DNA of 64,000 nucleotides from Ascaris suum (lineage: Eukaryota; Nematoda; Chromadorea; Rhabditida; Ascarididae), in assembly GCA_013433145.1 (NCBI GenBank), contig CM024175.1:9222516-9286515 (forward strand), in the 5' to 3' direction. Numbering within the stretch: position 1 is the first letter of the stretch; each line of letters starts with the position of its first letter. A program made the position numbers and the translations under genes. Of this stretch, positions 51,765-64,000 are shown piece after piece. Below the pieces are notes generated by a model. That model worked only from the letters and a program-made list of their open reading frames with translations, made no database searches and was not told the origin of the DNA.

Positions 51765-51775
51765 TCTGCAAATAG
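51765..51775 (-). promoter_or_regulatory. mrp-5: Probable trans-splice (spliced leader) acceptor of mrp-5
   Basis: On the minus strand CTATTTGCAG is followed by A and then the ATG at 51764. An acceptor almost touching the start codon is the usual layout for SL1 trans-spliced nematode mRNAs. A cis-spliced upstream exon ending in phase 2 is the alternative, since the frame is open upstream of the ATG. Confidence 0.55.
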
Positions 51776-54700
51776 CGTTTTCAAACGGACACAATAAAAA
51801 GCAGGTAATACAGGTTGCATGCGATAATCGATACGACGCTAAAAGCATCTTAAACGGAAGATACGACGATATAGTACACGATTCACTATGATATTTTACC
51901 TGTGTTTGTCTATCGCCTATCAAATAGTAAGGGTATCTGATCAGTGGAGCTGTTCAGCACATATATAATGGTTCTGCTATCACTTGAAGAAGCCTCAATA
52001 CTCTTCTGAAAATGCAAAAAAAAAGCTAGTGGTGTGGTTTCATTCACTTGATCTAGATATCAATCAGTACATCACACCTCATTATTACCATCATTTTAAT
52101 ATGACTATTACGATGATCTCTGTTATTTATAATTATTAAATCATAATCAGCATTATAAATAGTATAGAGTTGATTTTATTTATTTCAAATTATACTTTTA
52201 ATTATTTTATTTATATTAGTAAGAAGATAGAAAAAAAAAACATATTAACATGAATAGTATGAAATTATAAAACTTCCACAAAGAAATAATCGAAGCGAAT
52301 AGATTAATCAAAACGTACGAATAGCGTAGCCAATATAAAGATTGAAATGACTCAATCGTTTATAGTTTGATAGTTGGAAAAAATTTTTGCATTAGTGTTT
52401 TTCAAAAAAAAAAAAAAAAAAAAAGAAAAAACAACAACTTCTCTACTAAAGAAATTGATTCGATAGATTATATAACCGTATAAATTAAAAATCAATAAAC
52501 GTTGCAAAAAAAAAGCTCAAAAATGAAAATGCAATAAATCATTGAATGCTACTTTTTTATCAGCATTTATCAATATAACGACAATCTTTTATCATTCTAT
52601 CTTTTTTTTTTGCATGGTATTATGATCGTAGTATTTTTTGCTAATTCGATTTTCAAGTTGATTTTAGAGTTATGGCATCATAAAATCGATTGCAAAAATA
52701 GGATTTTTATTTAATAAATTTATTCTGGGAATTGCACATCGGAACCCGTAAATTTCTGGATGGGAAATCCCTTTCACGAAAACTAAAAGACATCCTGGAG
52801 GAAAAAATGAGAACGGAAAGCCATCATTCATTGAACTCTTTATTGTCCTATCAAATCGTTTCCTTAACTTTTCTTACGTATTTTATCATACACATGTATT
52901 TACTTCACCATGTGTTCATTTGTATGTTGTATCTACCTAACTATTTAGTTCTCATGTCCTGTATCTGATCATAACATACTATCTGTCCAATCCGGGAAAT
53001 GGTAGTCGTTCATTCGATGCATCCTGAGAGTGGCTATTTGCAAAGAGTGTCAATGAAATCAAAGAAATTACTCGGATATTCAGAAAATATGAATAAGCCA
53101 TCTCTTTTATTTTCTATTATCCTTTTCCAATCTATAACAATTTAGTAAATTATGAACCTCTCAGATGTAGGGCACTAATTGCAATTAGGCAATTGCATAG
53201 AAAAATTATAAATTGAAATCAATAAATATCTAATAAATGCAAAGAATATGCTGAATCGATAGATGCATAGACGATCATTTAATGAATAGATAGCGATTGA
53301 AAATAATGAAATTTGCAAAAAAAACGATTGAAAAAAAATGTAATGGTTTTATGGAGAGAAAAAAAAGAGGTAATTTTATCGATAAATACAAGCAAATATT
53401 CTCTTTTATTCTTATCAAATCTCTCTCTTTTTTTTTGTTCGATATCGATGAATTAAAAAAAATTTTTTTTTTTGCAATACAATTGAAAAAATTTATTAGA
53501 AATAGTTTCTAAAATTTTCGAATTGGCTTATAGCCAAGAATGATTTAATTTCGAATCGTTTATGGATGGTTTTCTAGGTGAAAACATTTTGCCTAGTATA
53601 ATTGAATATCGATGAATAGATGTAAAAATACTAAACTATTGCTCGAAAATATGAATACTTTCAATAAAATGCATATTCTAGTAATAGCAATATCATTCAT
53701 ACTTAAAATTATACCACCTCTAAAATCAAAGGTACCATATCACTTCAAATAATCCCTCAAGGGTTTATTTTTTGTTGAATATTCAAAAAGGGACTCTATT
53801 CGATACCCGACCGGGAAGTTATTTTTCATGATACTTCAAGACGAAAACAATACATAAGATACAAGCTACTTGTTATCGAAACGAAAAGATAAAATATTCA
53901 TAGCAAACTAAGTATTTATGAATGAAATAAACGTGGAAATTTTTTTTCCTACGGACTCAATGAAAGACGAAAAAATTGAAGTTATAATGAGCACGATACG
54001 AGGATATTGGAAGAACGATGCTTCATTTTTGAAGACGTCCAGAATGAACAGCTCCACTCGACGTAACGCAATATTTCAACTTCAACACCAATCTCAATCA
54101 CTTCTCAAATAAAAGTGCTTATCATAATGGAAGATGTAAAAATCTACACTATATTACAGTAATATACCTACAGTACATCGCTATGCGCTGAAAATGACCT
54201 AAGATGGATCCATTTTACTAATAAAGCTACCGTACTACCCGGGTCACTCATAACTGCCTATGCAAACCCGTCGTTTTTTCGTTTTATTCTTCACTCAAAG
54301 CTTTCAACAACAGCTTCGATGATTGCTGAAGTAGTTCTCCAGTAAGACTCAAATATCACCTCTCATATAATACAGCATTTATTGTTTGCAATGTCAATGT
54401 GCCTTCTTTTTCAATCATCTGAATGCATTCGTAGATATTAGATACGAATCAACGTTGAACAATTAAGTATCGATGAAAAAGGTATGCAAAAAAAAGTCTT
54501 TAAAGGTATGCAACTTTTAATTTGCGATGAAAGATTAATAGATAAGAAAAAAAAATAAGCAGAAATTTTACGCATTTTATGAAAGGAAAACGAGTAAAAT
54601 GATATTCGATCATCAAAAATTTTGATCATAGATATCATGTAATGCTTTTCAAAGAAACAATCAAAAAGGCGATTGAAGAAATTCAACAAAGAAAATGTTA

Positions 54701-54889
54701 TGATTTAATTTCTTGTCTCTTTCTCAACTTTCTTATCCCCCTCTCCCTTCCCCCCCCCCCCCCCCCCGCCTATAATCTCTTCTTATTCTAATTAATCGCT
54801 CGCAGCATCATGTCATCGTGAATAAAACTGCATAAATCATAAAACAATTTGCAGGCAGCAAAAATGAGGAGTAATATATAAAATGCGCA

Positions 54890-55170
54890 TTAGTGAAGCA
54901 TCGGATCGGCAGAACATGACGTTGCCGAAGGATAGAACATCACAAAGTTGCAAGTCGATCGATCATTGAGTGCTTCTCATACGGCGGAGTCTCCCTTAAC
55001 AACGATGCGACCGCAATGGCAACACATCGTACTCACGTCTATACCGGATCCTTCATGATTCTTGAAGAAACAATGAAATAATACATCAAAATACCTGTGC
55101 AATTCTTTTCGGGATTCTCTTATACCACAATAAGCATTGAGTAAAATTTTAACGAATAAAAAAAGGCAAC
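54890..55170. other. GC-richer island open on both strands
   Basis: In strongly AT-rich DNA, 54890-55060 has near-balanced composition. The plus strand is open from 54920 to 55081 (53 codons, including IIECFSYGGVSLNNDATAMA). The minus strand is open for about 70 codons down to a TGA at 54977-54979, including GIRESRKELHRYFDVLFHCF and a Cys/His-rich CCHCGR; GTATGA could be its donor. A second plus frame starts MRISEASDRQNM. No strong acceptor flags either strand, so coding strand and status are unresolved. Confidence 0.25.
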
Positions 55171-56372
55171 AAGGAAAATTAGAATATAAATTTGAAGTCC
55201 AACTCGTCTGATGTTAGTTGCATATCGTTATATGACAACAATTATCTCCAAATTGTAATATTTCAGCTATAATTTTCGCAAATATCCACTATTCTTCAGA
55301 TGAGAATAGGCTTTTAGCCGGATCTCATTCTCTCACAAATCTCTCATCATTTCGATATGCAGCCTCTATTTCGGCAGAAAAAAAAAATCAAGTAATGAAG
55401 TGACCATTCTTATATAGAAGCCGATCTTCAACTGGATCGACTAATATTCCGTTCAGCGATGATCAAATATCAACGCAATGAAATATTCATTCGACAATAC
55501 GAACATTTTTATTAGCAACTTATCAAAAATGATAGAGGATAATGTTCTATGGATACGAGTGGAAAAATCTATCTCTAAACAATATAAATCAATGATCTCA
55601 ATAGTGCAATTTTATGCTGCAATAAGCTCTAATCATTTTCCGGGAAATATACGGAACTCTTTTGTTGATCTATAACATCGATCGATTATTGATTAGTAAC
55701 CTTTGATATAAAAATTCACATAATAATCAATTCATTGAATGATGTAAACATCAACTAATTAAGTGTCTTCAAAAATATTCATAAACAACTCAATAGATTT
55801 AGCTAATTTTTATCGGAATATAATTAAAAAAGAAATTTGATTCGTTCATCTCAATGATCTATAGAGATGTTTGAATCAATTTTTCTTTTTAATTGACGAA
55901 ACATTACTAAAATATCGATATTCTTTACTTTAAAACTAAAAAAAAAAACTAAAACTACTTTAAAATAGTCGAAATCAATTTTCCCCCTAATTTACGATAA
56001 TATTAATGAAAAAAAAAATTGAAATTCTCAGAAAATCTCTCTAAATATCATTAAAAAATTTCTCTTTATATTTGAAATGAATCATTAAATTCCTTTCTAA
56101 TATCAATGAAATAATGGAATATTTAAAAAAGCCGACGTCTATGAAAATATTAGTGGCTTAATTTATGAGTACACCGATTGGAAAACCTCAAAATGATGCC
56201 TCGCTCCTCGAATCTTTATTTTCCGGTCAAAGTTTATTTTAAAAAAAGGTAATATTTTCAAAAAAAAAACCACCTATTTCCATGGGATAAAATGTCTGAA
56301 ATTTTGGACAATTTCGACGCAATCGCATAAAATGCTAAAAATCACCTATTTCGAACGTAATCACTAAACAGG

Positions 56373-56861
56373 TTAATTAATAATCAACAGGTGAATATTA
56401 AAATAAGTTTTGCATAATGACGCTCTAAAACAAAAAATGAGTAGGAGAGTTGATGAGTGTGTCTGATTGAAGGCGATGCGACAATACGATCGATAAGGAT
56501 GAAATGTGGCCGGCCAAACAGCACCGTTGTGTGCATAGAAAGTGGGCGGAAATGCCGATAAAAGGCAATCCTCACAAACAAACAACTTCCCTATTAAATG
56601 AACACCTTCTAACGTTTTCAATTTCAAAATAATTTCACAAATAGCAAAAAAAAAAAAAAACCAGCGAAAATGGATTAAAACAAGCGTAATAATGATATGT
56701 ATATATGCATATATAAATTTACGACGAAAAATAGTGAGCTGAAGCATGTGGCACAATAAAACAAGTGGAATAATGAATAAAAAAAAAGCAATATGCCTAA
56801 ATGACCAACCGATTTCGTAAATTATCAACCAATCATGAAATATTTGAAGTGATGCATTCAT
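56373..56861 (-). other. 162-codon hydrophobic open frame, unknown
   Basis: The longest ATG-to-stop frame in the window. It is rich in Phe/Ile/Leu with several membrane-like stretches, plus a more mixed segment (KLFVCEDCLLSAFPPTF). A T-rich strand yields such frames with few stops, so chance is plausible. No homologous family is recognised and no splice or 3' signals stand out. Confidence 0.15.
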
Positions 56862-57051
56862 TTTTTTAACTGACCCAGCATCCTCTTCAATTGTTCTTCA
56901 AAATATTTGCTTTCGGTATGTTTTTTCTTGATATTTTTATTTTAAATATTTTTAACTCTAGTCAAAGTACGAAAAAAGACCTTGAAAAATGATTTGTGGT
57001 ACTCTCAAAGTATATTTTAGCCGCCGAATTTCTTTAGGTTTCACTTCACTG

Positions 57052-57118
57052 ATCACCTATCAAACTTAGTTATCAGTCGACTTCACCCAACGTTATCACC
57101 TATCAAACTTAGTTATCA
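57052..57118. repeat. 24-bp direct repeat with 43-bp period
   Basis: The same 24-mer (starting ATCACCTATCAAACTTAG) occurs at 57052-57075 and 57095-57118. Confidence 0.95.
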
Positions 57119-59141
57119 ACATAGTACAATCCTCATCAGAGTTGGAACTACCAGACAAACCCACAAATACAACACAAACATTCACGGTGATGACGTCACT
57201 GTGCTGTAATTTGCTAATGCAAATTCATTAAAATGCATAAAATATTGTAGACGCTAACAAAAAAGTTTCAAATCTATCGACTAAGCTCTCACTAAAAGAA
57301 TTCATCGAATAAGCGAACAATTTAGTGAACCTCACAAAATATCTCTATTGTGCTCTTTATTTCAATTATTCGATTTCGAGTAATAGTTAGGCTTAATTCG
57401 CTATAAAATATTCACTCAACACTCATCCTATCGATAATAAAAATACGAAAAAAAAATACTAAAATTGAAAACAACGAAAATTTTTTAAACTAAATGTAAT
57501 ATATTTAATGCAAATATTCGTTTATCAATAATCTGCAATGATTAAATATTTTAATGAAGAGTAAATTTGTTTTTTTTTTGAGTTAATCATCAATCGATTA
57601 TGAATTTCTGTGCAATTTCGAACGAATGAAGATTGAATAACTCATCGCATCTATTATTTTCAAACTTTTTAAACATTTTCAAATCGCCTTACAGATAAAC
57701 AACTGAAAACGAATAGAATAAAGGTTTGAATTAGCCTCTGAGCGTAGAGAAGATTTTTGAATAGGAATACGTAAGAAAGAGGTTTCCGGATTTAATGGTA
57801 TAGATAAAGATAGAGGAGAGAAACGAGGAAGCGCAACTCTAAGAGATAAGGAACAAGGAGAGGAGCAGCAATTCTGAGATATAGTGATACGGCTAAAAAG
57901 GTATGAAGAGATGTGCAATTCTAACATTCACTAATAAAGATCACGATTGATGAGGATACGGATATGTGGAGAAAGAATTATCGCTATACAAACGATCGTA
58001 TAGTAATACATATTGAAGAACTATATGGCAAAAAATGATCGTTATTAGTTCCATTTACTTAATTAAATTTCAACGATTCAAATTTGAAATATATCGATAA
58101 GCGGATTAATTTTTTTTCACCTCATTAAAAAAAAAATTTGATGAAAATTCTTATCAATGGAAAATTTCTCTCAGAAATTATCAAAGAAAAAAAGTTCTCT
58201 GAGAAACTTCGAAAATCTGTGAAATATATCTTTAATAAAACTTTGCTCATAATGACGATAAAATTAAACATTTTAAATGAATAGCTAACGATAAAATTTT
58301 ATATTTATTGGTATCCCGGTCTTATAAATATATCTCAATGATTTTTTGATTAATTGCCGATAATAAACAAAGGTCAAATAGTTTTTTTTTTTTTTAAATT
58401 CAATAGCTAATAAATAAAGTCATAAACTGTGCTTTAAAGTTTTTTTTTTTTTGAAATCTGATTAAAACAAACTACTTCTTAATGAATTTATTTCCTTTAG
58501 TAGTCGATTAGCATTAACATTCAAAATATTCAAATTTTTAGGACTCTTTCTGAATATTTCAAACAAAACCGCCATAGTGACGACGAGTGATTTAAGCTGA
58601 ACGGAAATCGCAAACACTACATATACGGTCAGCAAAAAGCATCGACTCGCTAACTGATGTTGTTTTTAGCAAAATATATTCGTTATCTATGCGAGAATTT
58701 CGAGTTCGCCAGTTGTTGTTGATGTATAAGAGATATGCATTAAATGATCATTGATGCATAGGTATTTCTTCATTTACAATAATATACCTGTAAATGGAAG
58801 AATAGGTAACGACAAACAACTAGAATAACTTCCGGATGATGGAATTTTTCGATTTTACTTTATGATGGCTTTGAGGATCAAGATTAAAAAGAAATAATTT
58901 TTTTACTCTTATAAATTCATATTTTCATGAATAACAATTGTTGATAATAATAGGCAATGAATGATTTTGCTAATTAAAATTACTTGCAAATTTTTTGTAC
59001 ATTATATGGGATGCAGTTTACCCTCCCACTCTCCCCTTCCATTACACTGTTACTATAGTTTAATTTATGCACTTCGGTCTTGATATACGATGATAATGAC
59101 AAACACTTTTGACTTAGACGAATTTACGGAGTATTAATATG

Positions 59142-59264
<123 letters not shown>

Positions 59265-60072
59265 AAACAATCCTATATAATCCTACATCTTATACATAAT
59301 CGTATATGCATATATATTAACAATTCATATCACTGATGAAACAGAAGCCTCGAAACGAAAGTTCTTGTGTTTTTATTAGAAATGAAACTTGAAAAACAAT
59401 GAAATAAAAAACATAAATATGACAATCAGACGTCGTATTTTCATTCGCTAAAGCATCAACAATATAGTAATTTGGCAATATTAATCAATTAATGAAAAAT
59501 ATTTTCATTAGTTATTTAATTATTTTTGATTATATTAGTAAATTCGATTTTAAAAAAATGTGTGGGAAAAAAAATTAAAATTATTGCATAAATTAAAATA
59601 ATTTAAATATTTTTATATTTGTGATTGAAAAAAAAAACAATACCTAAATAGAATATCATTGAGGAATATTTGAAATTTTTATGCATTAAAAAAGAGCAAA
59701 CAAAATAATGCATTTTAAAGTGAGCAGCGCAATCGACAAAAGAAAACACAACATAAAATATAAACTTGCAATCGTTATTTTTAAATGCTACTATTCGATG
59801 AAATAAGCTTCATTTCATTTTGTAATTTGCATTTTATATCAATCATTCCTATTGTCAGCTAACCTCAATTTACCTTTCCCTTCTCCATATATCATCTCTT
59901 TATTGTTTTCTAAGAGAAAGCTTTCAGACGATCATTAAAAAGCCAAAAAAAAAAGAAAAAAAAAACGCTCAGCAATGGAAAAATGCTTCAACAATAAAAT
60001 AAAGCATTGCATATGAACTAGGCAATACAAATTTATTAGGCATTATAGCCATTGCAGCGATCAATTTGTACT

Positions 60073-60100
60073 TGACCGAATGACCGAATGACCGAATGAC
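60073..60100. repeat. 8-bp tandem repeat TGACCGAA, 3.5 copies
   Basis: TGACCGAA is repeated perfectly three times and followed by TGAC. Confidence 0.95.
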
Positions 60101-60480
60101 CACTCACTAATCCTGCGCCAGCAGATTTTTTTTTCTTTGCAAATTTCATTTGTAAGTATAGCAATAAGTTAAAAATCATTTCTATATAAAAAGCCAATCT
60201 ATAATCTTTGTCGACGAAATACCTCAAAGTGTAGCGCATGACCGAGTGTCACACAACTCGTATGGCTTAATCAATAACAATCCTATTGATTATTGAAAAA
60301 TAACCAAAAAAAAAAACAAAATAATCTCATATATTTGTAAACGAAATACTAGAATGGCATTTGTGCCACGGAATACACATATTAATAACTGAATAGAACG
60401 AGTAAGTAGTGAATAGTAAGATTTAAAAAAAAATTAGCACTGCTGAAGCAAGCACATGCAATGGTATAGATGATTTCTAA

Positions 60481-60615
60481 CGAACGAATGTGCCCATCTT
60501 TGGAAAATTGATCGCTGGCGCAGCAAAACGAGCAACAGCAATACTCAGAAATGCACAATTATGGTTAGTCGATATTTGCACCCGCAGAATTTTCATTGCA
60601 AATACACTACACTAG
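60481..60615 (+). other. GC-richer island with a 44-codon frame
   Basis: Open on the plus strand between TAA (60478-60480) and TAG (60613-60615). The reading NVPIFGKLIAGAAKRATAIL looks protein-like and is followed by RNAQLW with a GTTAGT donor candidate, a donor type used in both genes here. The opposite strand is also open. No acceptor or ATG fits, so this is a weak candidate. Confidence 0.18.
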
Positions 60616-62962
60616 GATGATGAAGCTTTCACCTCCTTAAACCCTCATCCCGACTCCTTCATCCTCCCCCTTCCCCTCCTCTCACCGACTCCTGCCCCTC
60701 CCTATTCCTCAACCTCTACTCCTTGAGAAAATGGCGTGTACGTGAGTGAGTGTGTGTGTGCGTGCGTGTGCGTAACCATCAAGACTCAGCTGATTACACA
60801 AGAATTTCATTAACGCGTGAAACGCAAGCCTTATGTTACCTATAATCGAAGTTCTTAATTACTTCGAAAAGAAAATTCCTGGAAACATGGAAAATCGCAA
60901 CGCAAATTTCTTTCGATGATTAGCCACTCATTTTGAACGGTTTTGCAAATATGCAAAACTTAACACGTAAGTAATTATATAGCAAAAAATATGTCGTGGG
61001 TAAATACCTGAAAATACCGCTTACGTGGGTAAATAAATACCTGAAGTGGGAAAGAAACGACAAGGAAACCATATTTTAAATACATCCGGCAGGACTCGTT
61101 CACTTTTGTCGTAGGTCATTGACCAACAAACGTGCTTTCGATTTAGGCTTAATCTTGTGCAAATTTATCGACGTAGTTTTCGATCATTTCCCAGTTGAAT
61201 TACCTGAGCGGGTAAAAAAAGTCTTGCCAGTTACAAAAGCTAAACGATAAAATTATTCCCGTTTAAATTGACGGGAAAATATTTTCATCTATACTCTCCG
61301 AGCGGGGGGAAAAAAAATCGCGCAATTTGAAGATTTTTTTTTTTTTGATTCTCGTCGAATTTTCTTCTTAAAACTCATTTAAATGAGACCGATTGAAAGT
61401 ATTTGATTCATTTATAGAAAATAATAAACGAAATTTATACAAAATTCAAATAATATATCGGCATAATTAAAATTGAAATGCATTTTATTTCCTCTGAAAA
61501 AATTTAAATTTTCAAAATGATATCAAAGAAAATTTTTTTTAGTTAATAAATCGGAAATGCATTAAAATATTTTCGTTATTCATTCATAGAAATGATTTGT
61601 AGAGAAATATTTCTCTTAATCAATAAAAATTGCCAATCTTTTCTACTTAGCGATGCGCAATTCAAATAAAACGCAAAATCATACCTTGTACGATTCAAAG
61701 GTAAATATTTCACCCATCCGATGATTTTTTTACCTTCCTTATTTTATGTCTGAAGTACATAGAAAGAAACGCTAGAATGGCTAATAGATAGGGAAGGTGG
61801 AAGGGGGAGGGTGGAATTGAAGGACAAGAAGAGAAGGAAGAAAGAGGATAGGGGGGGGGGGGACACATCATTAAGAAAGAAGACATCAGTTAGATATGAA
61901 CAACATGAAATGATTTTCTTTACAACAAAGAACGATATTTGCTAAAGATTAAAAAAAAAATCAATTTTAATTCGTATTTATTCAAAAATTTTCGAACATT
62001 ATAGATTTTTTTTTTCAATTCAACTACATAAAAATATCACCTAAAATATTAATTCAACTATAGATTTACGAAGAAAAACAAAAAAAAAATCGTTTAAAAT
62101 TTTTTAAGGAATTTTTTTTTTCTTTTTTTTTTCATTGAAAAATAATTCAACTATTGAGTGGGTGATTCATTCAGTTATATACTTCAGCAAATAATTTTTT
62201 TAGCGCACTAAACATTGATAGTTGTTAATAAGCCATCTGACATTAATAGAAAATAAAAAGAATCATATTCTTGTCTTATGGAATTTTTTTTTTTTGCTGA
62301 AATTTTTGAAATTTATTGTGGTATATTGAGTGCATAATATGAATATCAATGAATCAATAACACATTATCACTTCCCCATCAACAATGAGAACGCATATTT
62401 TCCAAATAAAAAGGACAATGATCTTCGACTATCGCCAAGAAAAGTTTTTTTTTTTTTTTTAAATGAAAATTCTTACATGCAAAAATTTGAAAAATATGGA
62501 TGAATACATTGTATAAACATAAATAAATGCATAAATATGACGAAAAAATTGCTTATTATGGATATAAATGCACAAAACTTGCATAAATGTCAAATGCAAA
62601 ATTTGCATAAATGCAAAATTCAACAGAAATTTGCGAAATTTCGATTGAATAAAATTTGCGAAATTGAATTTTTTGCATTTTATTCTTTACTAATACGTTA
62701 AATCAGATATAATTAAATTGTCAATATGCACCAATAAAATAAATAACGCAACGAAATTTTAAATAAAATCCTCCCCATTATCGTATATTCATTTCCCTTA
62801 ATAAACATATATTAGTTTATTCATATCATAAAGATATCAATTATATATTTCAAATAAAACTTCTTTTCTTATATTATATTAAATAATAATTAATAAAATA
62901 ATTCGATTAAAGAATAAAATGCAAAAATTTTCAACGTTAATTTGAAATGAAAAATAATTATC

Positions 62963-63173
62963 TCAGAAATAAAAATATAGCGTATTTTTAGTGAAAAAAT
63001 CATTTGCACTTCGATGCAAACGTTCACATATCTCGGCGAGGAGTGACGCTGTTGTCCGCATCGATTTGCTTATGCTAGTTTCGAGCAAAGTTCGCGCATA
63101 ACGTTGAATACTTTGCGACAAAATCGAAGTAAAATACGAACTCAATTCATTCGTATTTGCAATTTCAATGCAG
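62963..63173 (-). CDS. Probable exon of an unknown minus-strand gene
   Basis: After a good acceptor (TTTTAG, exon start 63173, phase 2) the minus strand is open for about 70 codons to TGA at 62963. Its G+C content is well above the flanks. The peptide reads IANTNELSSYFTSILSQSIQ and then RYARTLLETSISKSMRTTAS and LLAEICERLHRSAND, strongly helical. The opposite strand is broken by stops. The last ten codons are T-rich; the exon could end at a GTGCAA donor near 63010 or be the final exon. Upstream exons would lie beyond the right edge. No family is recognised. Confidence 0.5.
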
Positions 63174-64000
63174 CTAAAACATTTCCTCTGTAATTGTGGA
63201 ATTGAACAGAACGCATGAATGCTTTTTTAAAACTTGCAATTTTCTTTTATAACGTATAAAACAACGATGAAAAAAAAATTTTCTCTTTCATATATTGTAA
63301 TTTTTTTCAACATATAGAAAATTTTCAACCTTGATATACTTAGAAAATAAACTTAGAAAAAAAAAAGAAAGAAAAAACTTGGCTAAAGAGAGAAATCTTC
63401 AATAAAATATGTAAAAATGCCAAACACCCCCCCCCCTTCCCCCTCCGGCAGTCTACGAGTGAAATTAGCAAAATCTTTTTTTTTTTAATGGCAGAAAATC
63501 GAAAAATTTCATAGCAACCGAATGAAAACTTTTAAGTATGAAATAAACCTCACATTGAATACATCGATAATAAGTGAAATAATTTTGCAAGGAGATAATT
63601 TTTTTCTATTCATTTACAAGCTTAGGAATTTAGTATAGAAGATATGAGATATGTTGGAATTTTTCGTGTTTTTTTTCTTTTTTTTAACGCATCAATCCCT
63701 CTAAAAATTTCACTCATAAAGAAAAATAAATGAGAAATCCTCTCAATTCTAATAAAAAATATTTTCAAAAAAAAAAACAATTTTTAATAATTATATGTTT
63801 TTATATCTTCGAATTAAGATGACATCATTATCGCAAAAAAAAAAACAAAAAAAGTAAAAAATAAAAATAAAAATTGAATAATTTTAATTGCATATGTTCT
63901 TTCAAATTAAAGCATAATCAATTTCTCTCAATATTTAATGCGATAGTTGAGTTGAGATGAAAAGTTCGATTGTCTCTCACTCATCAAGAACTCTGCATTT
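63174..64000. other. AT-rich right end, no feature seen
   Basis: Poly-A/T runs and a C-rich tract near 63426-63446. Probably an intron or flank of the gene at 62963-63173. Confidence 0.5.

Overview
The window looks like nuclear DNA of a nematode. It is about 70% A+T, with long poly-A/T runs and (AT)n microsatellites. Two genes are split into many short exons (63-318 bp) with typical worm splice sites (TTTCAG/TTTTAG acceptors, GTAAGT/GTTAGT/GTTGGT-type donors). Intron sizes and base composition would suit a spirurid or filarial worm, but the species cannot be fixed from the sequence alone. I see no bacterial or viral genes.

Layout: 1-11397 is mostly AT-rich intergenic sequence, with a few GC-richer islands that could be exons or conserved regulatory blocks; a possible gene end touches the left edge. 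11398-20678 (+) is a complete 10-exon gene for a histidine acid phosphatase family protein of 414 residues. It has a signal peptide, the RHGxRxP and HD motifs, one C-terminal membrane helix, and a short tail with an acidic dileucine signal. 20679-23068 is a tail-to-tail spacer. 23069-51764 (-) is a complete 29-exon ABC transporter of subfamily C, about 1426 residues, most like ABCC5/MRP-5 (order TMD1-NBD1-TMD2-NBD2). Its first intron is about 6 kb and holds GC-richer unexplained blocks, a tandem repeat and a cluster of nuclear-receptor half-sites. 51766-62962 is AT-rich upstream DNA with two GC-richer islands and small repeats. A probable exon of an unknown gene lies at 62963-63173 (-).

The gene models were assembled by hand from reading frame, splice site and family homology. 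Every junction keeps phase in both genes, which is strong internal support. The one exception in splice-site sequence is mrp-5 exon 27, where the homology-defined end has no GT. The most interesting points are: (1) NBD1 of the MRP-5-like protein has lost both the catalytic-base position (Asn) and the switch histidine (Thr), as in CFTR NBD1; (2) the acid phosphatase lacks a conserved phosphate-binding Arg; (3) the missing splice donor beside a small tandem duplication; (4) several exon-like islands outside the two genes. In C. elegans MRP-5 exports heme from the intestine. The two genes share no evident pathway; they are simply convergent neighbours.
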